Numbered from the stretch's first letter, positions 33,469 to 42,806 are shown. The stretch is 46,757 nt of DNA from Niveispirillum sp. (GCF_017996735.1 NZ_JAGOGJ010000046.1:1-46757), one strand, 5' to 3'. The notes: generated from the sequence alone by a model not told the origin. A program made the numbers and translations.

Positions 33469-34284
33469 TTATCCGCGCTTGTACGCGCCCAGGCCGGGCT
33501 TGTAGCTCTTTTCGTCGATGAACTGACGGATGCCTTCCTTGCGACCGTCATTGTCGTAGGAATTGGCGGCTTCCTGCGCACGGACCAGATAGTCCTCAGC
33601 ATTGTCGTAGGTCATTTCCTTGACCCGCCGCACGGCATCCTTGGTGGCCTTCAGCGCTACAGGGTTCTTTTCCAGCAGGACCTTGGCAATCTCGGTCACA
33701 CGGTCCTTCAACTGGGCCAGCGGCACCGCCTCATTCACCATGCGCCATTCGGCGGCCTTCTTGCCGTCGATGGCCTCACCCGTCATGGCGTGATACATGG
33801 CGTCGCGCAGGGGGATCAGGTCGACGACCACCTTCGTGGCGCCGCCGCCGGGCAGGATGCCCCAGTTGATTTCCGACAGGCCGAACTTCGCCTCTTCCGC
33901 CGCGATGGCCAGATCGCAGGAATAAAGCGGGCCGTAACCGCCGCCGAAGCACCAGCCATTGACCATGGCGATGGTCGGCTTCTGGTACCAGCGCAGGCGC
34001 CGCCACCAGCCATAAGCCTCGCGCTGGGCCTGACGCGTGGCGCCCAGACCCTTGGCCTCCGTTTCGCGGAAATACTCCTTCAGATCCATGCCGGCCGACC
34101 AGGCCGTGCCTTCGCCCGACAGGACCAGGACGCCCACATCCTGACGGAATTCCAACTCATCCAGAACCTCCATCATGCGGCGGTTCAGGGTCGGGCTCAT
34201 GCAATTGCGCTTTTCCGGGCGGTTGAAACGAACCCAGGCGATGCCATCAACGACATCGAACGCGACAGTGTCTTCGGTGCTCAT
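33469..34284 (-). CDS. ech: Hydroxycinnamoyl-CoA hydratase-lyase (feruloyl-CoA to vanillin)
   Basis: A protein of 271 residues of the crotonase fold. It carries hydratase-lyase marks: SAGMDLKEYF (oxyanion hole), FGGGYGPLY, FGLSEINWG with the catalytic Glu, and the C-terminal DEKSYKPGLGAYKR containing the Tyr that recognises the 4-hydroxyl. It hydrates feruloyl-CoA and cleaves it to vanillin and acetyl-CoA; p-coumaroyl-CoA would give 4-hydroxybenzaldehyde. The length equals that of characterised enzymes. It sits 27 bp after vdh and before fcs, giving the operon order vdh-ech-fcs. Confidence 0.95.
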   Translation of the reverse strand: MSTEDTVAFDVVDGIAWVRFNRPEKRNCMSPTLNRRMMEVLDELEFRQDVGVLVLSGEGTAWSAGMDLKEYFRETEAKGLGATRQAQREAYGWWRRLRWYQKPTIAMVNGWCFGGGYGPLYSCDLAIAAEEAKFGLSEINWGILPGGGATKVVVDLIPLRDAMYHAMTGEAIDGKKAAEWRMVNEAVPLAQLKDRVTEIAKVLLEKNPVALKATKDAVRRVKEMTYDNAEDYLVRAQEAANSYDNDGRKEGIRQFIDEKSYKPGLGAYKRG

Positions 34285-34311
34285 GTTGTTCTTCCTGAAA
34301 GGGAACGTTCA

Positions 34312-35772
34312 TCAGATCGGGAAATGGCCGGGCAAGGTTTCCAGGGTGATCCAGCGCAGTTCGGTGAAGGCATCGATTCCGGCCTTGCCACCGAACCGGC
34401 CATAGCCGCTGTCCTTGACGCCACCAAACGGCATCTGCGCCTCGTCATGGACGGTGGCGCCGTTGACATGGCAGATGCCGGACTGGACACGCCGGGCCAG
34501 ACGCAGGCCACGTGCCGCATCGCGGGTGAAGATGGAGGCCGAGAGGCCATATTCTGTATCGTTGGCGGTGCGGATGGCCGCATCCTCCCCATCCACACGC
34601 ACGATGGTGGTGACGGGGCCGAAGCTTTCCTCGGCATAGATCCGCATGGCCGGCGTGACATGGTCCAGGATGGCGGCCGACATCAGCGTGCCCTTGGTCG
34701 GGGTGGGCTGATACAGCTTGGCCCCCTTGGACACGGCATCGTCGATCAGGGACTGGATTGTCGTCACGGCATGCGGATCGACCACGGAACCCAGCGGCGT
34801 CTTGCCCTCACGCGGGTCACCGGCGACCAGGGTGGCGGCCTTGGTGGCGAATTTCTCGACAAAGGCGTCGGCGACCTTGTTATCCACCACGATGCGTTCG
34901 GTGGACATGCAGATCTGGCCGGAATTGAAGAAGGCGCCAAAGGCGGCGGCCTTCACGGCCTCGTCCAGGTCGGCATCGTCCAGCACCACGAATGGTGCCT
35001 TGCCGCCCAGTTCCAGCAGGACCGGCTTCAGATTACGGCCCGCACGCTCGGCAATGATGCGGCCGACACGGGTGGAACCGGTGAAATTGATGCGCCGGAC
35101 GGCGGGATGATCGATCAGGGCGCCAACAATGGCCCCGGCATCTTCCGGGGCGTTGGTGATGACATTCACCACGCCCGCTGGGAAGCCGGCATCGGCCAGC
35201 GCCGCGCCGATCAGGGCATGGGTGCGCGGGCACAGTTCAGATGCCTTCAGGATCACGGCATTGCCACAGGCCAGCGCCGTCGCCACGGCGCGCACACCGA
35301 GGATGACAGGCGCGTTCCAGGGCGCGATGCCCAGGATCACACCCACCGGCTGGCGTACCGCCATGGCGATACAGCCCGGTTTGTCGGACGGGATGACCTC
35401 GCCATTGATCTGCGTGGTCATCGAGGCTGCTTCGCGCAGCATGGAGGCGGCCAGGGTCACGTTGAATCCGGCCCAGCCGGCCGTAGCGCCGGTTTCGGCG
35501 GCCATGGCGGCGATGAAGTCCTGCATGCGCGCCGTCAGCGCTTCAGCCGCCTTCAGCAGCAGGGCGCGGCGTGCGTTCGGGCCGGTTTCCGACCAGGCGG
35601 CAAACGCGGCGGCGGCAGTATCGGCCGCTTCCTTCGCGTCGTCGATGCTGGCGGCGGCAGCCGTGCTGGCAACCTCACCCGTCAGCGGGTTCAGGCGGGT
35701 AAAATTGCGGCCATCTGTGGCCGGACGGGTCTTGCCGCCGATCAGCAGGGCGGCATCCAGATGCGTGCTCAT
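34312..35772 (-). CDS. vdh: Vanillin dehydrogenase (aldehyde dehydrogenase family)
   Basis: A protein of 486 residues with the NAD-dependent aldehyde dehydrogenase marks: APWNAPVILGVRAVA, FTGSTRVGRI, LELGGKAPFVVL (general-base Glu), NSGQICMSTERI (nucleophilic Cys) and the C-terminal PFGGVKDSGYGRFGG. It oxidises vanillin to vanillate, and probably 4-hydroxybenzaldehyde to the PobA substrate. It is the first gene of the vdh-ech-fcs operon, with GGGAGG before the ATG. Family membership is certain; the substrate follows from the neighbours. Confidence 0.92.
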   Translation of the reverse strand: MSTHLDAALLIGGKTRPATDGRNFTRLNPLTGEVASTAAAASIDDAKEAADTAAAAFAAWSETGPNARRALLLKAAEALTARMQDFIAAMAAETGATAGWAGFNVTLAASMLREAASMTTQINGEVIPSDKPGCIAMAVRQPVGVILGIAPWNAPVILGVRAVATALACGNAVILKASELCPRTHALIGAALADAGFPAGVVNVITNAPEDAGAIVGALIDHPAVRRINFTGSTRVGRIIAERAGRNLKPVLLELGGKAPFVVLDDADLDEAVKAAAFGAFFNSGQICMSTERIVVDNKVADAFVEKFATKAATLVAGDPREGKTPLGSVVDPHAVTTIQSLIDDAVSKGAKLYQPTPTKGTLMSAAILDHVTPAMRIYAEESFGPVTTIVRVDGEDAAIRTANDTEYGLSASIFTRDAARGLRLARRVQSGICHVNGATVHDEAQMPFGGVKDSGYGRFGGKAGIDAFTELRWITLETLPGHFPI

Positions 35773-35812
35773 GCGCCATTTCCTCCCGGAAGGGCCATCG
35801 GCCCGTTATTTA

Positions 35813-35827
35813 GTTATGTTGTATAAC
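35813..35827. promoter_or_regulatory. Operator-like repeat GTTAT-N5-ATAAC upstream of vdh
   Basis: Arms GTTAT (35813-35817) and ATAAC (35823-35827) lie about 45 bp before the vdh start, in an AT-rich promoter patch. The same arm pattern recurs at the transporter promoter on the other side of this gap. Confidence 0.6.
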
Positions 35828-35983
35828 AATATTGACGGCGATGCAAGAGGGAACGTTCCGTTGACGTCGCCTGCCGTTGCCGGGTGCGTTGCACCCGCTC
35901 GCGCCATCCCGTTGGATGGCAAGGCGCCTCGAAGCTGCCGAGGCAATTAGAAACATCAACACTAACACTTGTCCAATAAAATG

Positions 35984-35998
35984 ATTATGTATGATAAC
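35984..35998. promoter_or_regulatory. Operator-like repeat TTAT-N5-ATAA upstream of the transporter
   Basis: ATTATGTATGATAAC has arms TTAT and ATAA with the same 5-nt spacing as the site near vdh. It lies 70 bp before the transporter start and overlaps a possible promoter (TATAGT at 36008-36013). The pair suggests one regulator controlling both divergent units. Confidence 0.55.
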
Positions 35999-36067
35999 GA
36001 GATTCTGTATAGTAGGGTGAGTTCATCGAAAGCCCCCGGGACGAGGGGATGATACGGGAGGTTACCT

Positions 36068-37267
36068 ATGGGCGCACCCGCCCGATCCGTGCCGCGCGGC
36101 GGCACCACGCTGTTCCTCTGCTTTCTCATCGCGTTGCTGGAAGGCTTTGATATTCAAGCCATCGGTGTCGCCGCCCCCTATCTGATCCCCCAGCTTGGCC
36201 TGTCCCCTGGACAGGCGGGCGTGGTTTTCGGGGCGGGCATGGCGGGTCTGGTTCTGGGTGCCGTAACTGGCGGCTGGCTGGCCGACCGTATGGGGCGCAA
36301 GGGCTTGTTGATGGTCTGCGTCGCCATCTTCGGCCTGTTCACGCTCGCCACCCTGGTGGCTGGTGGACCTGTATCGCTGGGGGCCTACCGGTTCCTGGCC
36401 GGGGCTGGCATGGGGGCTGCGATGCCCAGCCTTGTGGCCGTGGCGCTGGAAATCGCACCGCCGGAACGCCGCACCCGCACTGTCACGCTGATGTTCTCCG
36501 GCATGCCGGCGGGTGGGGCGTTGGCGGCGTTGTTCGCGGCGGGCCTGCTGGAACAATATGGCTGGCACTCGATTTTCCTGGCCGGCGGTCTGCTGCCGCT
36601 GCTGCTGTTGCCCGCCATGTGGGTTCTGATGCCCGACAGCCGGTCGTCCGCCGCTTCTCATGCCGGCGGCGCCAGCGCCGTGACGACGCTGTTCGGGGAA
36701 GGACGGTTGCTGATCACACTACTGGCCTGGTTCACGTTCGGCATGACGCTGCTGGTCCTGTATCTGCTTCTGAACTGGCTGCCGTCGCTGGTCGCGGCCA
36801 AGGGGCTGGGCGGGGTTGGCGGTGCCGGTGCGGCCTTTGCCTTCAATGCGGGCAGCATCGTCGGTGCCCTGGGAATCGGCTTTCTGGTCGACCGGTTGGG
36901 GCCGCGTATTCCCATTATCGCCGCCTATCCCTGCCTGGCGCTGGCCATGTTCGGTTTGGCCGGGGCGGAAAATCTGGGGCCGGTGCTTATCCTGGCCGGG
37001 CTTGCGGGGTTCTTCCTGCTGGGTGCCCAATATTCCCTCTACGGCATCATCCCGCTTTATTATCCGGGCCCGGTGCGTGGTCTGGCCACGGGGGCGTCCA
37101 TCGCCGTCGGCCGGCTGGGTTCCATCGCCGGTCCGCTGGTGGCGGGTCATCTGCTGGGGCAGGGATGGGGACCGGCCGGTGTCGCCATGGCCATGGTGCC
37201 GGTAGTGCTGACCGCCGGCGTCTCGGCCGCCGTGATGACCATCCGGGGCCGGTATATCGATGCGTGA
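36068..37267 (+). CDS. MFS aromatic acid:H+ symporter (AAHS family)
   Basis: A protein of 399 residues with about 12 membrane helices. LLEGFDIQAIGVAAPYL in helix 1 carries the acidic residue typical of AAHS carriers such as PcaK, and GGWLADRMGRKGLL is the MFS loop 2-3 motif. It should import an aromatic acid (ferulate, vanillate, 4-hydroxybenzoate or protocatechuate) with protons. GGGAGG precedes the ATG. It diverges from vdh and shares the TTAT-N5-ATAAC type site, favouring a hydroxycinnamate, while its other neighbours are pobR and pobA. The exact substrate is open. Confidence 0.9.
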   Translation: MGAPARSVPRGGTTLFLCFLIALLEGFDIQAIGVAAPYLIPQLGLSPGQAGVVFGAGMAGLVLGAVTGGWLADRMGRKGLLMVCVAIFGLFTLATLVAGGPVSLGAYRFLAGAGMGAAMPSLVAVALEIAPPERRTRTVTLMFSGMPAGGALAALFAAGLLEQYGWHSIFLAGGLLPLLLLPAMWVLMPDSRSSAASHAGGASAVTTLFGEGRLLITLLAWFTFGMTLLVLYLLLNWLPSLVAAKGLGGVGGAGAAFAFNAGSIVGALGIGFLVDRLGPRIPIIAAYPCLALAMFGLAGAENLGPVLILAGLAGFFLLGAQYSLYGIIPLYYPGPVRGLATGASIAVGRLGSIAGPLVAGHLLGQGWGPAGVAMAMVPVVLTAGVSAAVMTIRGRYIDA

Positions 37268-37288
37268 AGCGGGACAGGCAGGGGGTGG

Positions 37289-38182
37289 CTATCCGGCCGC
37301 CCCCTGCCGGAACCGTCCGGGGGAGCAGCCGACCCGGCCGGTGAAGAAGCGATTGAAATAGGCAGGGTCGCTGAAGCCCAGTTCGAACGCCACCTCCGCC
37401 ACGCCCAGGTCACTATACAACAGGCTGCGTTTGGCCTCTGCCAGCAGCCGGTCATGCAGGAGGTCGATGGGCGGATGCCCGGTCACGGCGATACAGGCTG
37501 CGCGCAGCCGCCCCGGTGTGACGCCCAGTTCATCGGCGAACCGTGCCACGCCCCAGCCGGCGCGGTACTGTTCCTCGATCAGGTCCCTGTAACGCGTGAC
37601 CAGCGCCGCCCGTGGCCCGCGCGACGCTCCACCACCGCCCGCCGACAGGCGGGCCGCCCGCCAGGCATGGACCAGCAGCGCCGTCAGCGCCGCCTCCACC
37701 AGCAGCGACCGGCCCACACCACCGGCGGCCATTTCCGCCTCCAGCAGCGTTGCCAGACGCAGGCAGTCCGCCCCGTCATCCCCCAGCGGCACCGCCGCCG
37801 CCCGGCCGAACAGTTCCGCCAATCCCGGCTCCCGCCGCGCCAGCCCGCGCAGCATCGGTTCCACAAAGGTGATCACATGTCCCTGACTGTCGGCGTCCCA
37901 ATGAAACCCGTGCACTTCGCCCGCCGGGATCAGCAGCAGGCAGGGTGCCGCGAACGCTTCCCGTTCCCCGCCAGCCAGCAATTCGCCGCCCCCTGTGGCG
38001 ATGACAAAGACATGGTTCAGGTCGGCATGGGCATGCGGCTGGATCTGCCAGCCGCTGGGCTGGCTGCGCCGTTCCAGGGTTTCGGCATGGATGAAATGTT
38101 CATCCGCCTTGGCCTCCGCCTCCCCGTACAGGAAGAAGCGGGGCACGGGATTGCTGGCTTTCCGGTTCATGCGGTGCAGCAT
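37289..38182 (-). CDS. pobR: AraC family regulator, probable PobR
   Basis: A protein of 297 residues from the ATG at 38182 (38170 is also possible; neither has a good ribosome site). A cupin-like sensor (QIQPHAHADLNHVFVIATGG, LLLIPAGEVHGFHWD) precedes the double-HTH domain (VARFADELGVTPGRLRAACI, then VAFELGFSDPAYFNRFFTGR). AraC proteins divergent from pobA activate it in response to 4-hydroxybenzoate, and this gene is placed that way. It converges on the transporter with a 21-bp gap. Confidence 0.85.
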   Translation of the reverse strand: MLHRMNRKASNPVPRFFLYGEAEAKADEHFIHAETLERRSQPSGWQIQPHAHADLNHVFVIATGGGELLAGGEREAFAAPCLLLIPAGEVHGFHWDADSQGHVITFVEPMLRGLARREPGLAELFGRAAAVPLGDDGADCLRLATLLEAEMAAGGVGRSLLVEAALTALLVHAWRAARLSAGGGGASRGPRAALVTRYRDLIEEQYRAGWGVARFADELGVTPGRLRAACIAVTGHPPIDLLHDRLLAEAKRSLLYSDLGVAEVAFELGFSDPAYFNRFFTGRVGCSPGRFRQGAAG

Positions 38183-38201
38183 GGCAAAGGGGCGATGAAA
38201 A

Positions 38202-38220
38202 ATCCAATTTTTTGATGGAT
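38202..38220. promoter_or_regulatory. Inverted repeat in the pobR-pobA promoter gap
   Basis: ATCCA (38202-38206) and TGGAT (38216-38220) flank nine mostly T bases, about 76-94 bp upstream of pobA. It is a candidate PobR site, though the arms are short. Confidence 0.3.
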
Positions 38221-38295
38221 GCGTGTCCTGTGCCAATGGTTCACCGACGCTATCATCCCGCCAACAGCCAATAAACATTAGGGAGTAGGACCGCG

Positions 38296-39465
38296 ATGCG
38301 CACACAGGTTGCCATCATCGGCGCCGGGCCCGCCGGATTGCTTCTGGCCCACCTTTTGTACAAGGCGGGCGTGGAATGCGTGATCCTGGAACGGCGTGAC
38401 CGCGCCTATGTCGAAAGCCGGATTCGGGCCGGCATCCTGGAACAGGTGACGGTCGATCTGCTGCGTCAGGTCGGGGTTCATGAGCGCATGGACCGCGAGG
38501 GCCTGCCGCATGAAGGGTTCGCGCTGTCCACCGATGGTGACAATACCCGCATCGACATGAAGGCGCTGACCGGCAAATCCGTCATGGTCTATGGCCAGAC
38601 GGAGGTGACACGCGACCTGATCGACGCGGCCCTGCACCGTGATATCCCGCTGCTGTTCGACGCACAGGATGTGGCCCTGCACGACATCACCAGCGCCCGT
38701 CCCCGTGTCACCTTCCGGCATGACGGGGTGGATCGCACGCTGGACTGCGATTTCATCGCGGGCTGCGACGGGTTCCACGGTGTGGCCCGGGCCAGCATCC
38801 CGGCCGATGTGCTGCGCACCTTTGAACGTGTCTATCCGTTCGGCTGGCTGGGCGTTCTGGCCGATGTGCCGCCATGTGATCATGAACTGATCTATGCCAG
38901 CCATGAACGGGGCTTTGCGCTTGCCTCCATGCGCTCCAACACCCGCTCGCGCTATTATGTGCAGGTGGCGAACACGGAGAAGGTGGAGGATTGGTCGGAC
39001 GAGCGGTTCTGGGACGAACTGTGCCTGCGCCTGGGGAACGAGGTGGCGCCGCGGGTCACGCGCGGCCCGTCGATTGAAAAATCCATCGCGCCGCTGCGCA
39101 GCTTCGTGGCCGAGCCGATGCGCCATGGAAATCTGTTCCTGGCCGGCGACGCCGCCCATATCGTGCCGCCCACGGGGGCCAAGGGGCTGAACCTGGCCGC
39201 CACCGACGTCGCCTATCTGGCGGACGGGCTGGCCGATCATTACCGGGGCAACAGCGCCGGGATCGACGCCTATTCCGCCCGGGCGCTGGCGCGTGTCTGG
39301 AAGGCCGAACGTTTCTCCTGGTGGTTCACCAGCCTGATGCACCGGTTCCCGGAGACCGACGCGTTCGGCCGCCGCATGCAGATCGCCGAACTGGGCTATC
39401 TGCGCGGGTCGCATGCGGCCCAGCAGTCGCTGGCGGAAAACTACGTGGGCCTGCCGCTGCACTGA
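38296..39465 (+). CDS. pobA: 4-Hydroxybenzoate 3-monooxygenase
   Basis: A protein of 389 residues, close to the usual ~390. FAD-binding motifs are GAGPAG near the N-terminus, CDGFHG in the middle and LAGDAAHIVPPTGAKGLN toward the C-terminus; RAGILEQ is the conserved segment near residue 45. It hydroxylates 4-hydroxybenzoate to protocatechuate with NADPH and oxygen. AGGGAG/TAGGA precedes the ATG. It diverges from pobR and is followed after 40 bp by pcaI, so it may lead the whole pob-pca run. Confidence 0.97.
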   Translation: MRTQVAIIGAGPAGLLLAHLLYKAGVECVILERRDRAYVESRIRAGILEQVTVDLLRQVGVHERMDREGLPHEGFALSTDGDNTRIDMKALTGKSVMVYGQTEVTRDLIDAALHRDIPLLFDAQDVALHDITSARPRVTFRHDGVDRTLDCDFIAGCDGFHGVARASIPADVLRTFERVYPFGWLGVLADVPPCDHELIYASHERGFALASMRSNTRSRYYVQVANTEKVEDWSDERFWDELCLRLGNEVAPRVTRGPSIEKSIAPLRSFVAEPMRHGNLFLAGDAAHIVPPTGAKGLNLAATDVAYLADGLADHYRGNSAGIDAYSARALARVWKAERFSWWFTSLMHRFPETDAFGRRMQIAELGYLRGSHAAQQSLAENYVGLPLH

Positions 39466-39505
39466 CCCGCACACCCCGATCATTCGTTCATAGGAACCCA
39501 TTGAT

Positions 39506-40228
39506 ATGGCTGGTAAGATTTACCCTGACGCCAAGTCGGCGCTGGACGGTCTGCTGTTCGACGGCATGACCATCATGTCGGGCGGCTTCGGCCTGTCCGG
39601 CAACCCGGAACATTTGATCCCCGCCATCAAGGAGGCGGGTGTCAAGGGCTTGACCATCATTTCCAACAATTGCGGGGCCGATGGTTTCGGCCTCTGGCAA
39701 TTGCTGAACAATGGCCAGATCAGGAAGATGATCAGCTCCTATGTGGGGGAGAACAAGCTGTTCGAGCAGCTTTACATCTCCGGCCAGTTGGAACTGGAAC
39801 TGAACCCGCAGGGGACTTTGGCCGAACGTATTCGTGCCGGCGGGGCCGGCATTCCCGCCTTCTACACCGCCACCGGTGTGGGCACCGTCGTGTCGGAAGG
39901 CAAGGTGGTGGAGGAGTTCGAGGGCAAGCATTACGTGCGCGAGACCTGGCTGCGCTCCGACCTGTCGATCGTGAAGGCCTGGAAGGCCGACACGGAAGGC
40001 AACCTGATCTATCGGAAAACGGCGCGTAACTTCAACCCGGTGATGGCAACCGCCGGCAAGGTGACCGTGGCAGAGGTGGAGGAGATCGTGCCTGTCGGCA
40101 GCTTCGATCCCGACCATGTTCATACTCCCGGCATCTATGTCGACCGTGTCATCAAGGGCACGCAGTACGCCAAGCTGATCGAAAAGCGCACCACGCGGCC
40201 GCGTCCGGCCGCCAGCCAGGAGGGCTGA
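39506..40228 (+). CDS. pcaI: 3-Oxoadipate CoA-transferase subunit A
   Basis: A protein of 240 residues matching CoA-transferase family I alpha subunits: MIMSGGFGLSGNPEHLI-like N-terminus (FDGMTIMSGGFGLSG) and NNCGADGFGLW. With PcaJ it moves CoA from succinyl-CoA to 3-oxoadipate. The A-B subunits lie 3 bp apart. Scot or acetoacetate CoA-transferase would be alternatives by sequence alone, but the surrounding pca genes settle the call. Confidence 0.93.
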   Translation: MAGKIYPDAKSALDGLLFDGMTIMSGGFGLSGNPEHLIPAIKEAGVKGLTIISNNCGADGFGLWQLLNNGQIRKMISSYVGENKLFEQLYISGQLELELNPQGTLAERIRAGGAGIPAFYTATGVGTVVSEGKVVEEFEGKHYVRETWLRSDLSIVKAWKADTEGNLIYRKTARNFNPVMATAGKVTVAEVEEIVPVGSFDPDHVHTPGIYVDRVIKGTQYAKLIEKRTTRPRPAASQEG

Positions 40229-40231
40229 GCC

Positions 40232-40882
40232 ATGCCCTGGACCCGTGATGAAATGGCCGCCCGCGCCGCCCGTGAGTTGCGCGACGGTTTCTATGTGAAT
40301 TTGGGTATCGGCATCCCGACCCTGGTCGCCAACTATATCCCCGACGGCATGCAGGTGCTGTTGCAGTCGGAGAATGGCATGCTGGGCATCGGGCCTTTCC
40401 CGTTCGAAGGGGAAGAGGATGCCGACCTGATCAATGCCGGCAAGCAGACGATCACGGAATTGCCCTCCTCCTCCTATTTCAGCAGCGCCGACAGCTTTGC
40501 CATGATCCGGGGCGGCCATATCGACCTGACGGTGCTGGGCGCCATGCAGGTGGCCGGCAATGGTGACCTGGCCAACTGGACCATTCCCGGCAAGATGGTA
40601 AAGGGTATGGGCGGCGCCATGGATCTGGTGGCCGGCGTCAAAAAGGTCGTGGTGGTCATGGAACACCAGGACAAGAATGGCGGGTCCAAGCTGTTGACCG
40701 AATGCAATCTGCCGCTGACCGGCGCCGGGGTGGTCGACATGGTCATTACCGACCTCGGAGTCTTCACCATCGACAAGAATGGTGATGGCGGCATGGCCCT
40801 GATCGAACTGGCCCCTGGCATCAGCGTGGAGCAGATCACAGCCGCCACGGGCGCCCCCTTCCGGGTGGAGCTTGCAGCATGA
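40232..40882 (+). CDS. pcaJ: 3-Oxoadipate CoA-transferase subunit B
   Basis: A protein of 216 residues. LGIGIPTLVANYIPDG and QSENGMLGIG are beta-subunit marks, and the Glu in SENG is the catalytic residue that forms the CoA thioester. It forms the 3-oxoadipyl-CoA used by PcaF. CAGGAGGG precedes the ATG. Its stop overlaps the pcaF start by four bases. Confidence 0.94.
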   Translation: MPWTRDEMAARAARELRDGFYVNLGIGIPTLVANYIPDGMQVLLQSENGMLGIGPFPFEGEEDADLINAGKQTITELPSSSYFSSADSFAMIRGGHIDLTVLGAMQVAGNGDLANWTIPGKMVKGMGGAMDLVAGVKKVVVVMEHQDKNGGSKLLTECNLPLTGAGVVDMVITDLGVFTIDKNGDGGMALIELAPGISVEQITAATGAPFRVELAA

Positions 40883-42084
40883 GCGCCGCCTATATCTGTG
40901 ACGGCATCCGCAGCCCCATTGGCCGGTTCGGCGGTGGCCTGTCCCGCCTGCGACCCGATGATATGGCAGCACAGGTGATCCAGGCCCTGCTGGCCCGCCA
41001 TCCCGGCCTGAACCCGGCCGCCATTGAAGAGGTGTTCCTGGGTTGCGCCAATCAGGCGGGGGAGGATAACCGCAATGTGGCCCGCATGGCGGCGCTGCTG
41101 GCGGGCCTTCCGGTCTCGGTCCCGGGCACCACCATCAACCGCCTCTGCGCGTCAGGTGCCGATGCCGTGGGTACGGCGGCGCGCGCCATCAATGCCGGTG
41201 CGCTGGACCTTGTCATTGCCGGCGGTGTGGAAAGCATGACCCGTGCCCCGCTGGTCATGGGCAAGGCCGAAAGCGCCTTTCAGCGCAGCGCCCAGATTGA
41301 GGATACGACCATCGGCTGGCGCTTCATCAATAAGGCGATGAAGGAACGTTACGGTACCGATAGCATGCCGGAAACGGCGGAGAATGTGGCCGTCGATCAC
41401 GGTGTCGCCCGTGAGGACCAGGACACGTTCGCCCTGTCCAGTCAGCAACGTACTGCCAAGGCCCAGGCCGACGGTTATTTCGAAGGCGAAATAACCCCGG
41501 TTACCGTCCTGGACGCCAAGGGCAAGCCAACCACGATCAGCGTTGATGAGCATCCCCGCGCCGATACCACGGCAGAGGCGCTGGGCAAGCTGAAACCCGT
41601 GGTCCGTGCCGGCGGTACCGTCACGGCGGGCAACGCCAGCGGCGTCAATGACGGTGCGGTGGCCCTGCTGATTGCTTCGGAGTCCGCAGTAAAAGCCCAT
41701 AACCTGACTCCGCGTGGCCGTATCCTGGGCATGGCGACGGCGGGCGTGGCACCGCGCGTCATGGGCATCGGCCCGGTGCCGGCCTCGCAAAAGCTGATGG
41801 ACAAGCTGGGCCTGACCATCGGGGATTTTGATCTGATTGAGTTGAACGAGGCCTTTGCCTCGCAAGTGATCGCATCCATGCGCGCGCTGGGCGTTGATCC
41901 GATGGCCGATCATGTGAACCCGCATGGCGGGGCCATCGCGCTGGGCCATCCGCTGGGCGCGTCGGGTGCCCGTCTGGCTCTGACGGCGTTGCGGGGTCTG
42001 GAACGGCGCGGGGGCAAGCGGGCGCTGGTGACCATGTGCATCGGCGTGGGCCAGGGTCTGGCCCTCGCCATCGAAAAAATCTGA
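40879..42084 (+). CDS. pcaF: 3-Oxoadipyl-CoA thiolase
   Basis: A protein of 401 residues. The N-terminal YICDGIRSPIGRFGGGLS is typical of PcaF. The catalytic residues are the Cys in INRLCASGADAVG, the His in GGAIALGHPLGASGAR and the Cys in VTMCIGVGQG. It cleaves 3-oxoadipyl-CoA with CoA to succinyl-CoA and acetyl-CoA, the last step of the pathway. It is translationally coupled to pcaJ (ATGA). Confidence 0.96.
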   Translation: MSAAYICDGIRSPIGRFGGGLSRLRPDDMAAQVIQALLARHPGLNPAAIEEVFLGCANQAGEDNRNVARMAALLAGLPVSVPGTTINRLCASGADAVGTAARAINAGALDLVIAGGVESMTRAPLVMGKAESAFQRSAQIEDTTIGWRFINKAMKERYGTDSMPETAENVAVDHGVAREDQDTFALSSQQRTAKAQADGYFEGEITPVTVLDAKGKPTTISVDEHPRADTTAEALGKLKPVVRAGGTVTAGNASGVNDGAVALLIASESAVKAHNLTPRGRILGMATAGVAPRVMGIGPVPASQKLMDKLGLTIGDFDLIELNEAFASQVIASMRALGVDPMADHVNPHGGAIALGHPLGASGARLALTALRGLERRGGKRALVTMCIGVGQGLALAIEKI

Positions 42085-42098
42085 GGGAGGAACGAGAA

Positions 42099-42803
42099 AT
42101 GACACTGATCCTGCCCTATAACCGGGAGGAGGAGGGCGCCCATCCGTCCTTCCTGTCACCCGACTACAAGGCCACCATCAAACGGTCGCCGCAGCAGCCG
42201 CTGATCCGCATTCCGCAGACATTGACGGAATTGACGGGGCCGGCCGGCCGCTGGGACCGGCTGATGGGTCCCGCCGTCGCCGATCTGACCAAGGTCGGCA
42301 AGGGCGAGGCCATCGGCCAGCGCATCATCGTTTCCGGCCGCGTGCTGGACGAGGATGGGCGTCCCGTGCCCAACACCATTGTGGAGGTCTGGCAGGCCAA
42401 CGCCGCCGGCCGCTACATCCACAGGAAGGATCAATGGAACGCGCCGCTGGACCCGAACTTCACCGGGTCGGGCCGTGTCATCACCGATGATCAGGGGCGG
42501 TACCGCTTCCTGACCGTCACGCCCGGCGCCTATCCCTGGGGCAACCATTATAACGCCTGGCGCCCGGCCCATATCCATTTCTCCCTGTTGGGTCCGGCCT
42601 TCGCCACCCGGCTGGTGACTCAGATGTATTTCCCAGGCGATCCGCTGATCCCGCTGGACCCGATCGCCAATGCCGTTCCCGCCCATGCCCTGCCGCGCAT
42701 GATCAGCCGGTTCGATATCGAAACGACGCAGGAAGCCCTCGCGCTGTCCTTTATTTTCGATATCGTGCTGCGCGGGCGTGACGCCACGCCGATGGAGGAT
42801 TGA
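42099..42803 (+). CDS. pcaH: Protocatechuate 3,4-dioxygenase beta subunit
   Basis: A protein of 234 residues from the ATG at 42099 (GGGAGGA upstream); a longer frame reaching back into pcaF is not needed. It carries the non-haem iron site: a Tyr in GRYIHRKDQW, and the Tyr and two His in HYNAWRPAHIHFS. VEVWQANAAGRY is the intradiol dioxygenase signature. It opens protocatechuate between its two hydroxyls, giving 3-carboxy-cis,cis-muconate. It lies 14 bp after pcaF and 3 bp before pcaG. Confidence 0.97.
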   Translation: MTLILPYNREEEGAHPSFLSPDYKATIKRSPQQPLIRIPQTLTELTGPAGRWDRLMGPAVADLTKVGKGEAIGQRIIVSGRVLDEDGRPVPNTIVEVWQANAAGRYIHRKDQWNAPLDPNFTGSGRVITDDQGRYRFLTVTPGAYPWGNHYNAWRPAHIHFSLLGPAFATRLVTQMYFPGDPLIPLDPIANAVPAHALPRMISRFDIETTQEALALSFIFDIVLRGRDATPMED

Positions 42804-42806
42804 TCC

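Noticed and set aside
33790..35826. A 678-codon plus-strand frame covering ech and vdh
   Set aside because: It lies opposite two well-conserved enzymes and has no recognisable domain.
38278..39501. A 407-codon minus-strand frame opposite pobA
   Set aside because: Antisense shadow of a full-length, motif-complete monooxygenase.
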